Below are positions 42,157 to 51,011 of a stretch of DNA of 64,000 bases, in pieces. The notes beneath the pieces were generated by a model that saw only the letters and a list, made by a program, of their open reading frames with translations, was not told the origin of the DNA and searched no databases. This DNA is from Pseudomonas sp. IPO3778 (GTDB lineage: Bacteria; Pseudomonadota; Gammaproteobacteria; Pseudomonadales; Pseudomonadaceae), in assembly GCF_013386825.1 (NCBI RefSeq), contig NZ_JACARC010000041.1:495-64494 (forward strand). The letters run 5' to 3'. The position numbers and the translations under genes are program-made. The number at the start of each line of letters is the position of its first letter. The first letter of the stretch is position 1.

Positions 42157-43410
42157 CTAGCTCTCAGTTGAAGGGCGTTTAGGTTGAACAGCCAGCGCGA
42201 GCAGTAATCCGACGGCGATGGCGGCGCTGACGATCACCGTGGTGATGACCAGCGATGTGGTGGTGGCAATCAGCGGTAAGGTCGAGTTCGCCCCTTGCGA
42301 CATCAATTCCAGGCTGCCGACGCTGGCGCGGAACCCATAGGAGCCAGGCACCAGTGCGACAATGCCGGGGAAGGCAAACGCGACGGCCGGTACCCGCAGG
42401 CGCAATCCGACGATGAGCGCCACCACGCCAGCGGCAAAGGCACCGAGTAAAGACGCGATGGCCAGGTCGAAGCCGTGTTGCTGCAACAGCGTACGCACGC
42501 CATGGCTGGCGACCCCGCAGAGCATGCAGACCCACAGCAGGCGCCAGGGCACGTTGAAAAACAGCGCATAACCCGCCGCGGCCGTGGCGGCGAACAGCAT
42601 GTCGTAGCCCAGCGGCAACGCACCTGGCCCGCTGTCGATGGGTAGGCTGTCACCCGCCACGGCCGCCGCCAGAAACACGGCAAAGCCGATCACCAGCACG
42701 GTCATCGAACCGCCGCCAATACGCGCCAGGCCGTTGCCCGGGTGGCCGCTGACCAGGTCGCGTACGCCGTTGATCAACGGCACACCCGGTACCAGGATCA
42801 TCCCGGCGGCGGTCAGGCACAGCACCGGTGAAACCCCACCGAAGCACCCATGCAGCACCAGAATGCTGCACAGCCCGCTGAGCAAGGCGGTGATAAACAC
42901 CACGGCCACCGCATTCAGCGGATAGCGGCCGAGCACCCGACGCAGCAGCGCGCTGAACAACCCCGCGACAAACGCTGCCGCGACCACCGACCACTCCGCG
43001 CCAAACAGACGGGCCAGCGACCCGGCGGTGATGGCCACACCCACGGCCATGCACCACGCCGAATGCTGGGGCGTGGCCCGCTCCACGCCGTCGAGTCGGG
43101 CATCGATGAGCGGCAGCGCCAGCGAGCCGTCGCAGATGGCGTCGATCACGTGTTGCAGGGCTATCAGCGTGCCCATGTCCACGGTCATTCCACCCAATAC
43201 ATGGGCGGTGGTGGTCTGGAACTGTGCGTCGGCGCCGGCGGTAATCAGCAGCGCGTCGGCGGTGACCACCACTTGCACGGTGTGGCCCAGTGCGCGGGCC
43301 ACCTCGGTCAGGGTGCCTTGGGTGTGCCGGGTATCGGCGCCATGGGTCAGCAAGATCCGCCCGATGCGCGCGGTGATCTGCGCCACGCGCTCCAGCGCCA
43401 CCTCAGACAT
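42157..43410 (-). CDS. ThrE-family threonine/serine exporter-like protein
   Basis: This 417-residue protein has the two-part ThrE structure: an N-terminal soluble domain (about 1-130, with ILLTHGADTRHTQ) and about ten membrane helices behind it. I start it at the ATG at 43410, which overlaps the mqo stop in ATGTCTGA. Family members export threonine and serine by proton antiport. Its place between mqo and fumC suggests that a TCA-linked metabolite may be handled, but this is inference. Confidence 0.85.
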   Translation of the reverse strand: MSEVALERVAQITARIGRILLTHGADTRHTQGTLTEVARALGHTVQVVVTADALLITAGADAQFQTTTAHVLGGMTVDMGTLIALQHVIDAICDGSLALPLIDARLDGVERATPQHSAWCMAVGVAITAGSLARLFGAEWSVVAAAFVAGLFSALLRRVLGRYPLNAVAVVFITALLSGLCSILVLHGCFGGVSPVLCLTAAGMILVPGVPLINGVRDLVSGHPGNGLARIGGGSMTVLVIGFAVFLAAAVAGDSLPIDSGPGALPLGYDMLFAATAAAGYALFFNVPWRLLWVCMLCGVASHGVRTLLQQHGFDLAIASLLGAFAAGVVALIVGLRLRVPAVAFAFPGIVALVPGSYGFRASVGSLELMSQGANSTLPLIATTTSLVITTVIVSAAIAVGLLLALAVQPKRPSTES

Positions 43411-44902
43411 TCTTGAGGCCCAGTACCGGCGCGGTATCGGCACGGGACTGGCGGCAGGCGTCGGCGTCGGTCTTCAGGTCAATCCCGAAGGTGGGAATAA
43501 CCTGTTGCAGGCGCGGCAGCCACGCGTCGGGCGTGAGCTTGTCGGCGAAACATTTGCGCAATACCTCCAGGGCAATATGCGCCGCCGTCGACGCCCCGGG
43601 GGACGCGCCCAGCAGCGCGACGATCGACTTGTCTTCGGCGGCGATCAGCTCGGTACCGAACACCAGTTGCCCGCCGCCATGGCCGGTCGGCTTGATGATC
43701 TGCACACGCTGGCCGGCGACGGCTTCGCGCCAGTCGGTCGGGTTGGCGCCGGGGAAAAATTCCTTGAGCGAGGCAAAGCGCTGATCGGCGGTCTGGGTGA
43801 CCTGGCTGATCAGGTACTTTTCCAGGTCCCAGCTGTGCACCGCCACATCAAGCATCGGCGCGAGGTTGGCCGGGCGGATCGATTTGAACAGGTCAAGGTA
43901 CGAGCCGGTCTTGAGGAACTTGCTCGAAAACCCGGCATACGGGCCAAACAGCATCGAGCGCTTGCCGCCGATGATGCGCGTATCCAGGTGCGGCACCGAC
44001 ATCGGCGGCGAGCCGTGGGGGGCCTTGCCATACACCTTCGCCTGGTGCTGCGCGGCGACGTCTTCTACATCACAGCGCAACCAGATGCCGCTGACGGGGA
44101 AGCCCGCGTAGCCATGCCCTTCAGGGATGCCGGACTTTTGCAGCAACTCGATCGACGCACCGCCGGCACCGATAAACACAAACCTGGCCTGGGTGATTTC
44201 ATGGGTGCCGGACGCCAGGTCCTTGGCCGTTACCAGCCACTGGCCGTCGTCACTGCGCGACAGGTCGACGATCTGATGCTGATACTCCACGGTGAAGCCC
44301 GGCTGCCTGGCGAGTTGCCCGACCAGCAAGTGGGTGAGGGCGCCATAGTCGACGTCCGAGCCGCTGGCCATGCGGGTGGCCGTCACGATTTCATTGGGGT
44401 CGCGACCTTCCATCACCAACGGTGCCCAACTGGCGATCACCTTGGGGTCTTCGCTGTATTCCATGCCGTGGTAGCAGTGGTGGGCCGACATCGCCTGGAA
44501 GCGCTTGCGCAGAAACTCGCGGTTCTCTTCACCGGTGACAAAACTCATGTGCGGGCAGGCATGGATAAACGCCGCCGGGTCGGCAATCGCGCCTTTGCGC
44601 ACCAGGTACGTCCAGAGCTGGCGGGAGATATCGAACTCGACGTTCACCTCCAGGGCATTGCTGATATCGACACTGCCATCGGGCTTGAGCGGCGTGTAGT
44701 TCAGTTCGCAGTTGGCGGCGTGACCGGTGCCGGCGTTGTTCCAGCCATCCGAGCTCTCCTGGGCGCAGTCATGCAACGCCTCATACATCGCCACCTCAAG
44801 GGACGGTTCCAGCTCCTTGAGCATCGTCGCGACGGTGGCACTCATGATGCCGGCGCCAATCATCACAACGTCGGCGGTTCGGGACACTTTTGCTTTGGAC
44901 AT
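43403..44902 (-). CDS. mqo: Malate:quinone oxidoreductase
   Basis: This 499-residue FAD enzyme oxidises malate to oxaloacetate and passes electrons to the membrane quinone pool. It has VVMIGAGIMSATVATML at the N-terminus, DGWNNAGTGHAANCELNYTP and the C-terminal GASPGASTAA. The length is usual for Pseudomonas Mqo. It is the first gene of mqo-thrE-fumC, and an inverted repeat at 44974-44991 lies 72 bp upstream. Confidence 0.95.
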   Translation of the reverse strand: MSKAKVSRTADVVMIGAGIMSATVATMLKELEPSLEVAMYEALHDCAQESSDGWNNAGTGHAANCELNYTPLKPDGSVDISNALEVNVEFDISRQLWTYLVRKGAIADPAAFIHACPHMSFVTGEENREFLRKRFQAMSAHHCYHGMEYSEDPKVIASWAPLVMEGRDPNEIVTATRMASGSDVDYGALTHLLVGQLARQPGFTVEYQHQIVDLSRSDDGQWLVTAKDLASGTHEITQARFVFIGAGGASIELLQKSGIPEGHGYAGFPVSGIWLRCDVEDVAAQHQAKVYGKAPHGSPPMSVPHLDTRIIGGKRSMLFGPYAGFSSKFLKTGSYLDLFKSIRPANLAPMLDVAVHSWDLEKYLISQVTQTADQRFASLKEFFPGANPTDWREAVAGQRVQIIKPTGHGGGQLVFGTELIAAEDKSIVALLGASPGASTAAHIALEVLRKCFADKLTPDAWLPRLQQVIPTFGIDLKTDADACRQSRADTAPVLGLKNV

Positions 44903-45510
44903 GGGCGCTACCTTCAGTGAGGAAATAATGCATGACCGCGTGCGCCATTGGGACGATCGATAATTCCTTCTTTGAAGACCGAATCGTCTTCTGGATTACT
45001 CCCTATACGTACTGATCGGATCATCAATAAGGCTCCCGTGGGTGACCGTGCGGAAGTTGCGGGGTTTAACGTTGCCTGCAGCGGTTAGACGTACCAGGCG
45101 TATGAATATTCCATGCCGTTTGAAAAACGCCTGAATATTCATAAAAGCGGGATTTTCGCCTGAAGGCCGCATTTTTACTGGTTTCAAGTGAAATAATGTA
45201 ACGCGTTTGCAGACAATAAGAGGCGGCTTAAAATGCCGTCAAGCGAATAAGCGGGCCGCTGAGACATATTCCATTTTTGGTTCAGTGTACGTTCAGTTTA
45301 TATCGCAAGTATGACTGGGCAGGGGGGCGAAGTTGTCGAGACAACTGACCACTGAATTATAAAAGAATGCCATTAATGAATAATTATTCATGGGTTGCGT
45401 ATGGTTGGCAGATTAAAAAATCAGAGGGACGTATTAACACAAGTACAGGCCTGATTAGGTTAACTCAACTAAATATCCATTTAGTTGAGTTGGATATCAG
45501 GGCAGGGGGC
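44903..45510. promoter_or_regulatory. Intergenic region between mqo and the HxlR gene
   Basis: This AT-richer 600-bp stretch has no supported gene. GAAGAC and GTCTTC with a 6-bp spacer (44974-44991) form a perfect inverted repeat upstream of mqo and could bind a regulator. KOPS-like GGGCAGGG octamers occur at 45317-45324 and 45500-45507, both directed to dif. A 13-bp hairpin near the HxlR end is annotated separately. Confidence 0.45.
45462..45491 (-). terminator. Perfect hairpin downstream of the HxlR gene
   Basis: AACTCAACTAAAT and its exact complement surround a 4-base ATCC loop. The stem ends 19 bp after the HxlR stop on the minus strand. The stem is AT-rich and lacks a T tract, so it may also be a regulatory site. 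Confidence 0.5.
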
Positions 45511-45870
45511 TCAGGGTTGGGAGAGGGCAGCGGTGCGTCGTTCAGCGATGCGTTCAACCGTTTGCATATGTTCCGTGCCCCACTGACACAACGTGCCCAA
45601 TGCGGTGGCCAAGGATTGCCCGAAGGGCGTCAGGGAGTACTCGACTTTGGGCGGTATTTCGTGGAAATCCATACGCGTAACGATCTCGTCACGCTCCAGT
45701 TCCTTGAGTTGCTGGATCAGCACCTTATCGGTCACGCCGCCAACCGCACGTCTTAATTCGCCATATCGGTGGACATTCTGCGCCAGGTTGAACAGCACAA
45801 GGGGCTTCCATTTGCCACCAATCACCGCCAGAGCGGCTTCAAGACCACAGTTGAAAGAGGTGTTGGCCAT
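45511..45870 (-). CDS. HxlR-family transcriptional regulator
   Basis: This 119-residue winged-helix protein has the family start NTSFNCGLEAALAVIGGKWKPLVL and the helical TDKVLIQQLKELERDEIV. HxlR proteins often control divergent quinone or aldehyde detoxification genes. It is transcribed away from the SDR gene at 45973 with about 100 bp between, holding the inverted repeat at 45912-45927. It probably represses the SDR gene and itself. Confidence 0.9.
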   Translation of the reverse strand: MANTSFNCGLEAALAVIGGKWKPLVLFNLAQNVHRYGELRRAVGGVTDKVLIQQLKELERDEIVTRMDFHEIPPKVEYSLTPFGQSLATALGTLCQWGTEHMQTVERIAERRTAALSQP

Positions 45871-45911
45871 GGTTGTACAGGCTCCGAGTGGTACTTACTA
45901 AAAGGTGCATA

Positions 45912-45927
45912 CTATTCAAAAGAATAG
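45912..45927. promoter_or_regulatory. Candidate HxlR operator
   Basis: CTATTC-AAAA-GAATAG is a perfect inverted repeat midway between the divergent HxlR and SDR genes. Just left of it TACTTACT and GCATACTAT add partly repeated TACT units. The position is that of a promoter operator. Confidence 0.55.
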
Positions 45928-45972
45928 CGCAGTTCTACAGTTGAGCCTCAACGTTATTCTTTGGAGTTCATA

Positions 45973-46722
45973 ATGAGCAGGCTCAACGGGAAAGTTGCAG
46001 TGGTTACCGGCGGCAACAGCGGCATCGGCCTGGCAACCGCCATTCGCTTTGCGGCTGAAGGCGCGCAGGTCGTGATCGTAGGACGTCGGCAGGAAGCACT
46101 GGATAAAGCGCTACAGCTGATCGGTCCCGACGCCATCGCGATACGGGGTGACATTTCAAATCTGGACGATCTGGAGCGGATTTTCACACAGGTGAAAGCA
46201 ACCAAGGGTCGGGTTGACGTGTTGTTTGCCAACGCCGGCCTGGGGGATTTTCAGCCGATCGGATCGATCACCGAGGAATCGTTTGACCGAACCTTTGGCA
46301 TCAACGTCAAAGGCACACTGTTCACCGTGCAAAAAGCATTGCCACTGATGAGTGCTGGCAGCTCAGTGATCCTGACCGGTTCGACCACCGGCACCATGGG
46401 CACGCCGGCATTCAGCGTGTACAGCGCCACAAAAGCGGCAGTACGTAATTTCGCCAGGAGCTGGGCGCTGGATCTGAAAGGCACGGGCATTCGCGTCAAC
46501 GTGCTGTCACCCGGGCCGATCTCGACACCCGGCCTGGACCTGGCGCTTTCAGGCACAGGACAAAAGGAAGCAATCATCGACGACATGACGGCGCAGCTTC
46601 CATTGAGCCGTATCGGCAAGCCTGAAGAAGTTGCAGCCGCCGCGTTGTTCCTGGCATCGGATGAGAGCAGCTTCATGACGGGCAGTGAAATGTTTGTCGA
46701 CGGAGGCTTTGCTCAGGTTTGA
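45973..46722 (+). CDS. SDR-family oxidoreductase (HxlR-linked)
   Basis: This 249-residue dehydrogenase starts at the ATG at 45973 after GGAG. It shows VVTGGNSGIGLATA, LFANAGLG, the catalytic YSATKAA and the C-terminal MFVDGGFAQV. It is of the classical SDR type with glucose/ribitol dehydrogenase relatives. The adjacent HxlR gene suggests induction by an electrophile or aldehyde. It is the last gene before dif. Confidence 0.88.
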   Translation: MSRLNGKVAVVTGGNSGIGLATAIRFAAEGAQVVIVGRRQEALDKALQLIGPDAIAIRGDISNLDDLERIFTQVKATKGRVDVLFANAGLGDFQPIGSITEESFDRTFGINVKGTLFTVQKALPLMSAGSSVILTGSTTGTMGTPAFSVYSATKAAVRNFARSWALDLKGTGIRVNVLSPGPISTPGLDLALSGTGQKEAIIDDMTAQLPLSRIGKPEEVAAAALFLASDESSFMTGSEMFVDGGFAQV

Positions 46723-46851
46723 GCCACACCGGGGTTTTGCCTGTAGACATCTGACCGGCAGAGCCCCTCAGGTTTTCAGATATTGGCTTGCGAGTACCTG
46801 AGGGCGCTGCGTGAAATCGAATGGGGACTGACCCTGGAAGCGTAACATTGT

Positions 46852-46879
46852 ATTACGCATAATGTATATTATGTTAAAT
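46852..46879 (+). other. dif: dif, chromosome dimer resolution site
   Basis: The 28-bp site is made of a XerC half ATTACGCATAA, the central TGTATA and a XerD half TTATGTTAAAT. It equals the E. coli dif sequence at all positions except the first four. The last bases of the XerC half, the centre and the whole XerD half are therefore identical. It lies in an intergenic region, 130 bp after an SDR gene, where FtsK-driven XerCD recombination would act. KOPS-like octamers on both sides point at it. Confidence 0.93.
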
Positions 46880-47526
46880 CATCTGTTATGTCAGATATGT
46901 TCATGAGCGTGTCAAACCACTGATTCGACAAATCCGCTTCTGGCGGCCGTCAAGCCGACAACCTTTTCGTCCGAGTTGGCGAAGCCGAAACGGCAGCTTT
47001 TCCTCAGATCGCCCCGTGTATCCGTGGCCAGTACCTGCGGTTGCTGAGGCGGTATCTGTCCTGGTGCGTCACCCGTTACATTTCGCGCGCACGCCGGAAC
47101 TCAACCGCCCAGGCTAACATTGAGGTCGTAGTTGCAGATGTCGCCGACGTCATTGAACGGCGCTTTGAGAGCCATATCATCAATGCAGCGATAAGGGTGA
47201 TGGCGTACGCTAAAAATACGCGGACACCATCGCCCTAAATGCTGGAGTTCGGTAGGTGACTTAGCCGGACGCTTACTCAACAGGCGCATGCATGTTAGGC
47301 GCTTCGCAAGGGCTCCAATTTCTCGCTTCCTTGGCAGTAGACGACCACCCTCCTCCTTGACCCCGACTTTCGCCTATGAGGTTGGGCGAAAGTGGAAAAT
47401 GCATTGGCCTCACGCACCCAACGTATCTTAAAGGCTGTCGATCAGAAGCAGATATCTTGTGGCAGAATAGGTTGGGCCCTTCGCGAAATTATGAGAACCC
47501 CTCCGACATAGGTATCTAATTTGAAA
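46880..47526. other. Gene-free region next to dif
   Basis: No frame in this 650-bp stretch gives a recognisable protein. Short frames of about 62-65 codons on both strands near 47041-47289 overlap each other and have no ribosome site. The sequence could hold remains of decayed mobile DNA, as is frequent around termini, but I can name none. Confidence 0.5.
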
Positions 47527-47748
47527 TCAGGCTTTGCTATCCAGAGACTTAAGATCGACCTCAATTTTCGCTAATGCTTCAGCAGGAATCAGCCCTTTTG
47601 ACAACTGCGCTGTCGCCGCCAAAGTAAACCCGCGTGCCATGCCAACTTGTGGATGTTTGCTTAATCCTGGCAAGTACGTTTCCAGGATTGCGTTTGTTGT
47701 TGCGTTATCAAGCAGGTCGCCGAGTTTTGATTCGATGGAATAAGTCAT
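47527..47748 (-). CDS. Small protein of unknown function
   Basis: This 73-residue protein starts at the ATG at 47748 after GGAG. The sequence contains IESKLGDLLDNATTNAILE and KHPQVGMARGFTLAATA, a helical pattern that I recall as a C-terminal add-on in some larger hydrolases, here alone. It lies 54 bp past the TetR gene and is the last gene of the operon that begins at 53113. It may assist the acyl-CoA enzymes of that operon. Function unknown. Confidence 0.65.
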   Translation of the reverse strand: MTYSIESKLGDLLDNATTNAILETYLPGLSKHPQVGMARGFTLAATAQLSKGLIPAEALAKIEVDLKSLDSKA

Positions 47749-47802
47749 GGGGTAAACTCCGTAGTAGGCGCCCAAAGGGGCGGAAAATTCAGACACAAGT
47801 GA

Positions 47803-48420
47803 TCAAGCGTCAGACTGCTGATCAATCTGGCGAGCAACGAACTCCCACATTTCGCGCGCCACGTGATCCATCTCGGGCGGCTCAGCGCGGGACACGAAAA
47901 CTCGCATAATCTGCCGCATACCCCCCGCAACGCCGGCCGCCAAGGCTTCCGTGTCGCAGGCAGGCGGCAAGTAACCGCTATTCTTTGCCTCGCTCAGGAA
48001 AGCGGTCAACGCTTCCAGGTGGAGCCCCAGCCAGCGCTCGGTTTCTGCGGCGGCTCCGGTGTCATTGATGGCCTCTCGTACGATCACCGGCGTCATCGGC
48101 TCGCCCCACATAAAGGCAACGGTTGCGTAAGTCGATGCTTTTACGGACGCTAGCCACGTATCACGGTTGGTTGCCACGGTAGCGGGAAGAATGATCTTCC
48201 CCAGGCTTGAGTTATAACGGTCAATAACGGCGGTCAGTACCCCGGTTTTAGACCCGAAATTGTGGTAAATCGCCCCTGTAGAGCAACTGGCCGCCTGAGC
48301 CAGTTCGTTGATCTCCAGATAGCCCTGGTTTTCGATCAGCAGGCGTGTGGCGGCAACGATGACTCGCTCCGACGCAGTGCCACGTTTCGGACGTTTGCTT
48401 CCAACTCCTGTCGCGTTCAT
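47803..48420 (-). CDS. TetR-family transcriptional regulator
   Basis: This regulator is 205 residues from the ATG at 48420; a GTG one codon earlier is also open. The helix-turn-helix is EINELAQAASCSTGAIYHNFGSK at about 38-60, and the rest is the variable ligand-binding helical domain. It overlaps the stop of the fusion gene and lies inside the acyl-CoA operon, so it is likely its own regulator, responding to an acyl-CoA or the substrate. Confidence 0.88.
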   Translation of the reverse strand: MNATGVGSKRPKRGTASERVIVAATRLLIENQGYLEINELAQAASCSTGAIYHNFGSKTGVLTAVIDRYNSSLGKIILPATVATNRDTWLASVKASTYATVAFMWGEPMTPVIVREAINDTGAAAETERWLGLHLEALTAFLSEAKNSGYLPPACDTEALAAGVAGGMRQIMRVFVSRAEPPEMDHVAREMWEFVARQIDQQSDA

Positions 48421-51008
48421 CACGTTGTTCCATTCCTGAAATCTTCGCCGCCCGGCACTACGGCCAAGGGCATTAGTTTTGCTTTGACAATCTTCCCTAC
48501 GGGGGTCTTTGGCATTGCATCCACCGCGATATAACGGCGTGGTCTCTTGTAGGCTGTGAGGCCTTCTCGAGCGAAACGCTCAATGTCTTGAATCGTGGCA
48601 CCGGATCGCAGCACGACGAACAAAATGATCGCCTCACCCGTGCGCTCATCGGGTACGCCGACCACTGCACAATCTGCCACGCCAGAGTGCTGCTGAATGT
48701 AGGCTTCAATTTCGATGGGGTAGACGTTAAAACCGGAGACTATCACCAGTTCCTTCAACCGCCCCATCAGCCGCAACCGTCCATCAGGCTCCAGGAGCGC
48801 CAAATCTCCAGTATTGAACCAGCCGTCAATGAGGCTCGATTCCGTCCGTTCCCCATCCCAATAGCCGGGACTTACTTGGCCGCCTTTTATCTGAAGTTCT
48901 CCCACGTTTCCAGCAGGAAGAGTTAGGCCCTGCGCGTCACATATTCTGACTTGAGTACCGGCAAGCGGCGCTCCGACACAGCCATCATATTCAGTTCCCG
49001 GTGCGGAGCAACTGACAGCAGAAGTGGTCTCCGTCGAACCGTACCCTTGCAAAATAGGGTATCCGGCCGCAAACCGCCACGAGGTAGCCGTCGCCTTGGT
49101 CAACGGCATACCGCCTGCTGTAACCAGTACCGGAGTATTCGCACTTCGGTGGTTGAGCGCGGCTTGGAATTTCGGTTCCGCGAGCAAACTTCGAAACAAC
49201 GTGTTGACCCCCGGAAAGACCTCGATGGGGTACCGGCGCCATGCGGCAGCGATATCCGCAAGACGGCGAGGGTCCGCAATCAATATCGCGCAACCGCCGA
49301 CTGCGACGTTTTGCAGGCCGCAAGTCACAAACCCATAGGAGTGATACAACGGGAGCGCCGCAAGTGAGGTCATTCCCTGGCGCCTTGACGCCGGTGGTAG
49401 CCGGCTCTGGCACCAGCTCAGCAATTGCTCCATCGCGCTCAAAAGGTTTGCCTGAGTGAGCCGAGCATATCTCGGTGTTCCCGTAGACCCGCCAGTCGCC
49501 TGGAGCATTGCAAGGTCGCCAGGCTCAATGTTTACATGTTTTGCGACGGCAGGTCTGCGCAGAATACGGGCGAGAGATACCCAAAAGTGAGGAGGTGCTG
49601 GCTCACCTGACAACCGCCGAACAGGCCATGCCTTGATCCCGTGACAGTCGCCCAAGCTGGCGGCGACCACACGGCAGGTAAGGTCCTCTGGCAGCGAGTT
49701 CGCAAGCAAGGGGTTTGCTACGATTATTTTTGGCTGAAGCCGGCGCAGGCTGTCGGAGACCTCCCGTCGCGTGTAAAGCGGATTGAGGGGTGCCAATACA
49801 GCGCCAGCCAGCAATGAACCAAAGGCGGCGACGGGGAAGGCGAGGCAATTAGGCAAGAGAAGCGCCACGCGGTCACCAGGTTGAACACCCTCTGTCTGGA
49901 GCCAGGCTGCGAATGTTTCCGCATGGCGCAGCAGGCGGTCGAAGTTCAATCGGGTGCCGAATGCGATATACGCAGGTCGGTCGTGGAACCGCATACAGCG
50001 CTGGCGCAGCAGTTCAGGAAGTATCACAGGCACGGCATAGTTAGTTGGCACCTTCTGCCCGCCCAATAGCCTTGGGCGCAGATTTTCAAATATCAACAGC
50101 ACTTTGCCCATGGTGTGCTTTAGCTCAACGTGCCGATGTGCGGCAGCCGCCTCGGTGGCGGGAAACCGTGCATCTACCGCAACGCGCAACTGCTGTGCAT
50201 CTACCATCGCGGCCAGAACGTTTAGGTCTTTGGTACAGGAACGAACGTTGACAATGTGCGTTCGTGGCCGCTTCCAGACCGCAAGCGCTGCCAGCACGGT
50301 GGCTCGACTGGGGACGGTGGTGACATATCGCCCTCGTGGTTTCATCAGGCCGGCAACCGAGCGCGCAGAAAGGTTACCAAACACATCGAAGACGCCGTCA
50401 TATGGCCCACCTGACAATGCCCCCGCGCGGTAATCAAGCACAGTGTCAGCACCCAGGTCTTTTATATATTCAGCTCGTTCGGTGCTGCATACTGCGGTTA
50501 CGTGAGCACCGAATGCCTTGGCGATTTGAACCGCAAACGACCCTACACCGCCGCTGGCACCGTTGATCAGGATTGACTGCCCTGGCAGCACTGCCAGGTG
50601 GTCACGTAACGCCTGCAGGGCAGTCAAGGCAGCCACTGGCAGAGCGGCGGCGTCGGCAAGAGGTAGGGAACGAGGCGCCAGCGCCAGTTCCTTGACCGGC
50701 CAAGAGACTACTTCCGCAGCTGCTCCTCCACGCCACCCGTTGAGCATGCCGAAGACTCGGTCTCCCGTTGCGAAGTCAGGGTTGGAACTTAACAACACAA
50801 CGCCGGCGGCGTCATAGCCGGAAGGGAGAGGAAAGCGTTTCCCTGTCAGCCGACTGAAGCGGCCTTTGCGCACAAAGGTGTCCTTGGGATTGACGCTGGC
50901 AGCCATGACCTGTACGAGCACATGACCCTCTTTGAGAAGTGGAGGTGCGACCTCACGCAGCTCCAACTCGTCCGCTGTGCCGTATTGATCGAACATGACT
51001 GCAAGCAT
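48420..51008 (-). CDS. Fusion of medium-chain reductase and acyl-CoA ligase
   Basis: This 862-residue protein joins two enzymes in one frame. Residues 1-308 are a zinc-free quinone-reductase-like MDR with GASGGVG at 150-156. Residues about 329-862 are a FadD-like AMP-forming ligase with TGGSTG at 505-510, GYGSTETTS and a C-terminal PKTPVGKIVKAK lysine. The linker of about 20 residues is continuous with no frameshift sign. In the ligase P-loop the usual final lysine is replaced (TPRYARL). It could activate an acid and reduce the derived enoyl-CoA. Neighbours are a SCP-x-like thiolase and an SDR. Confidence 0.85.
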   Translation of the reverse strand: MLAVMFDQYGTADELELREVAPPLLKEGHVLVQVMAASVNPKDTFVRKGRFSRLTGKRFPLPSGYDAAGVVLLSSNPDFATGDRVFGMLNGWRGGAAAEVVSWPVKELALAPRSLPLADAAALPVAALTALQALRDHLAVLPGQSILINGASGGVGSFAVQIAKAFGAHVTAVCSTERAEYIKDLGADTVLDYRAGALSGGPYDGVFDVFGNLSARSVAGLMKPRGRYVTTVPSRATVLAALAVWKRPRTHIVNVRSCTKDLNVLAAMVDAQQLRVAVDARFPATEAAAAHRHVELKHTMGKVLLIFENLRPRLLGGQKVPTNYAVPVILPELLRQRCMRFHDRPAYIAFGTRLNFDRLLRHAETFAAWLQTEGVQPGDRVALLLPNCLAFPVAAFGSLLAGAVLAPLNPLYTRREVSDSLRRLQPKIIVANPLLANSLPEDLTCRVVAASLGDCHGIKAWPVRRLSGEPAPPHFWVSLARILRRPAVAKHVNIEPGDLAMLQATGGSTGTPRYARLTQANLLSAMEQLLSWCQSRLPPASRRQGMTSLAALPLYHSYGFVTCGLQNVAVGGCAILIADPRRLADIAAAWRRYPIEVFPGVNTLFRSLLAEPKFQAALNHRSANTPVLVTAGGMPLTKATATSWRFAAGYPILQGYGSTETTSAVSCSAPGTEYDGCVGAPLAGTQVRICDAQGLTLPAGNVGELQIKGGQVSPGYWDGERTESSLIDGWFNTGDLALLEPDGRLRLMGRLKELVIVSGFNVYPIEIEAYIQQHSGVADCAVVGVPDERTGEAIILFVVLRSGATIQDIERFAREGLTAYKRPRRYIAVDAMPKTPVGKIVKAKLMPLAVVPGGEDFRNGTT

Positions 51009-51011
51009 GGG

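Noticed and set aside
45367..45756. Plus-strand 129-codon frame over the HxlR gene
   Set aside because: It covers the HxlR gene on the opposite strand and includes the hairpin region. HxlR motifs are clear on the minus strand.
47041..47289. Short frames next to dif as genes or transposase remains
   Set aside because: Frames of about 65 codons overlap on both strands, have no ribosome site, and resemble nothing I know.
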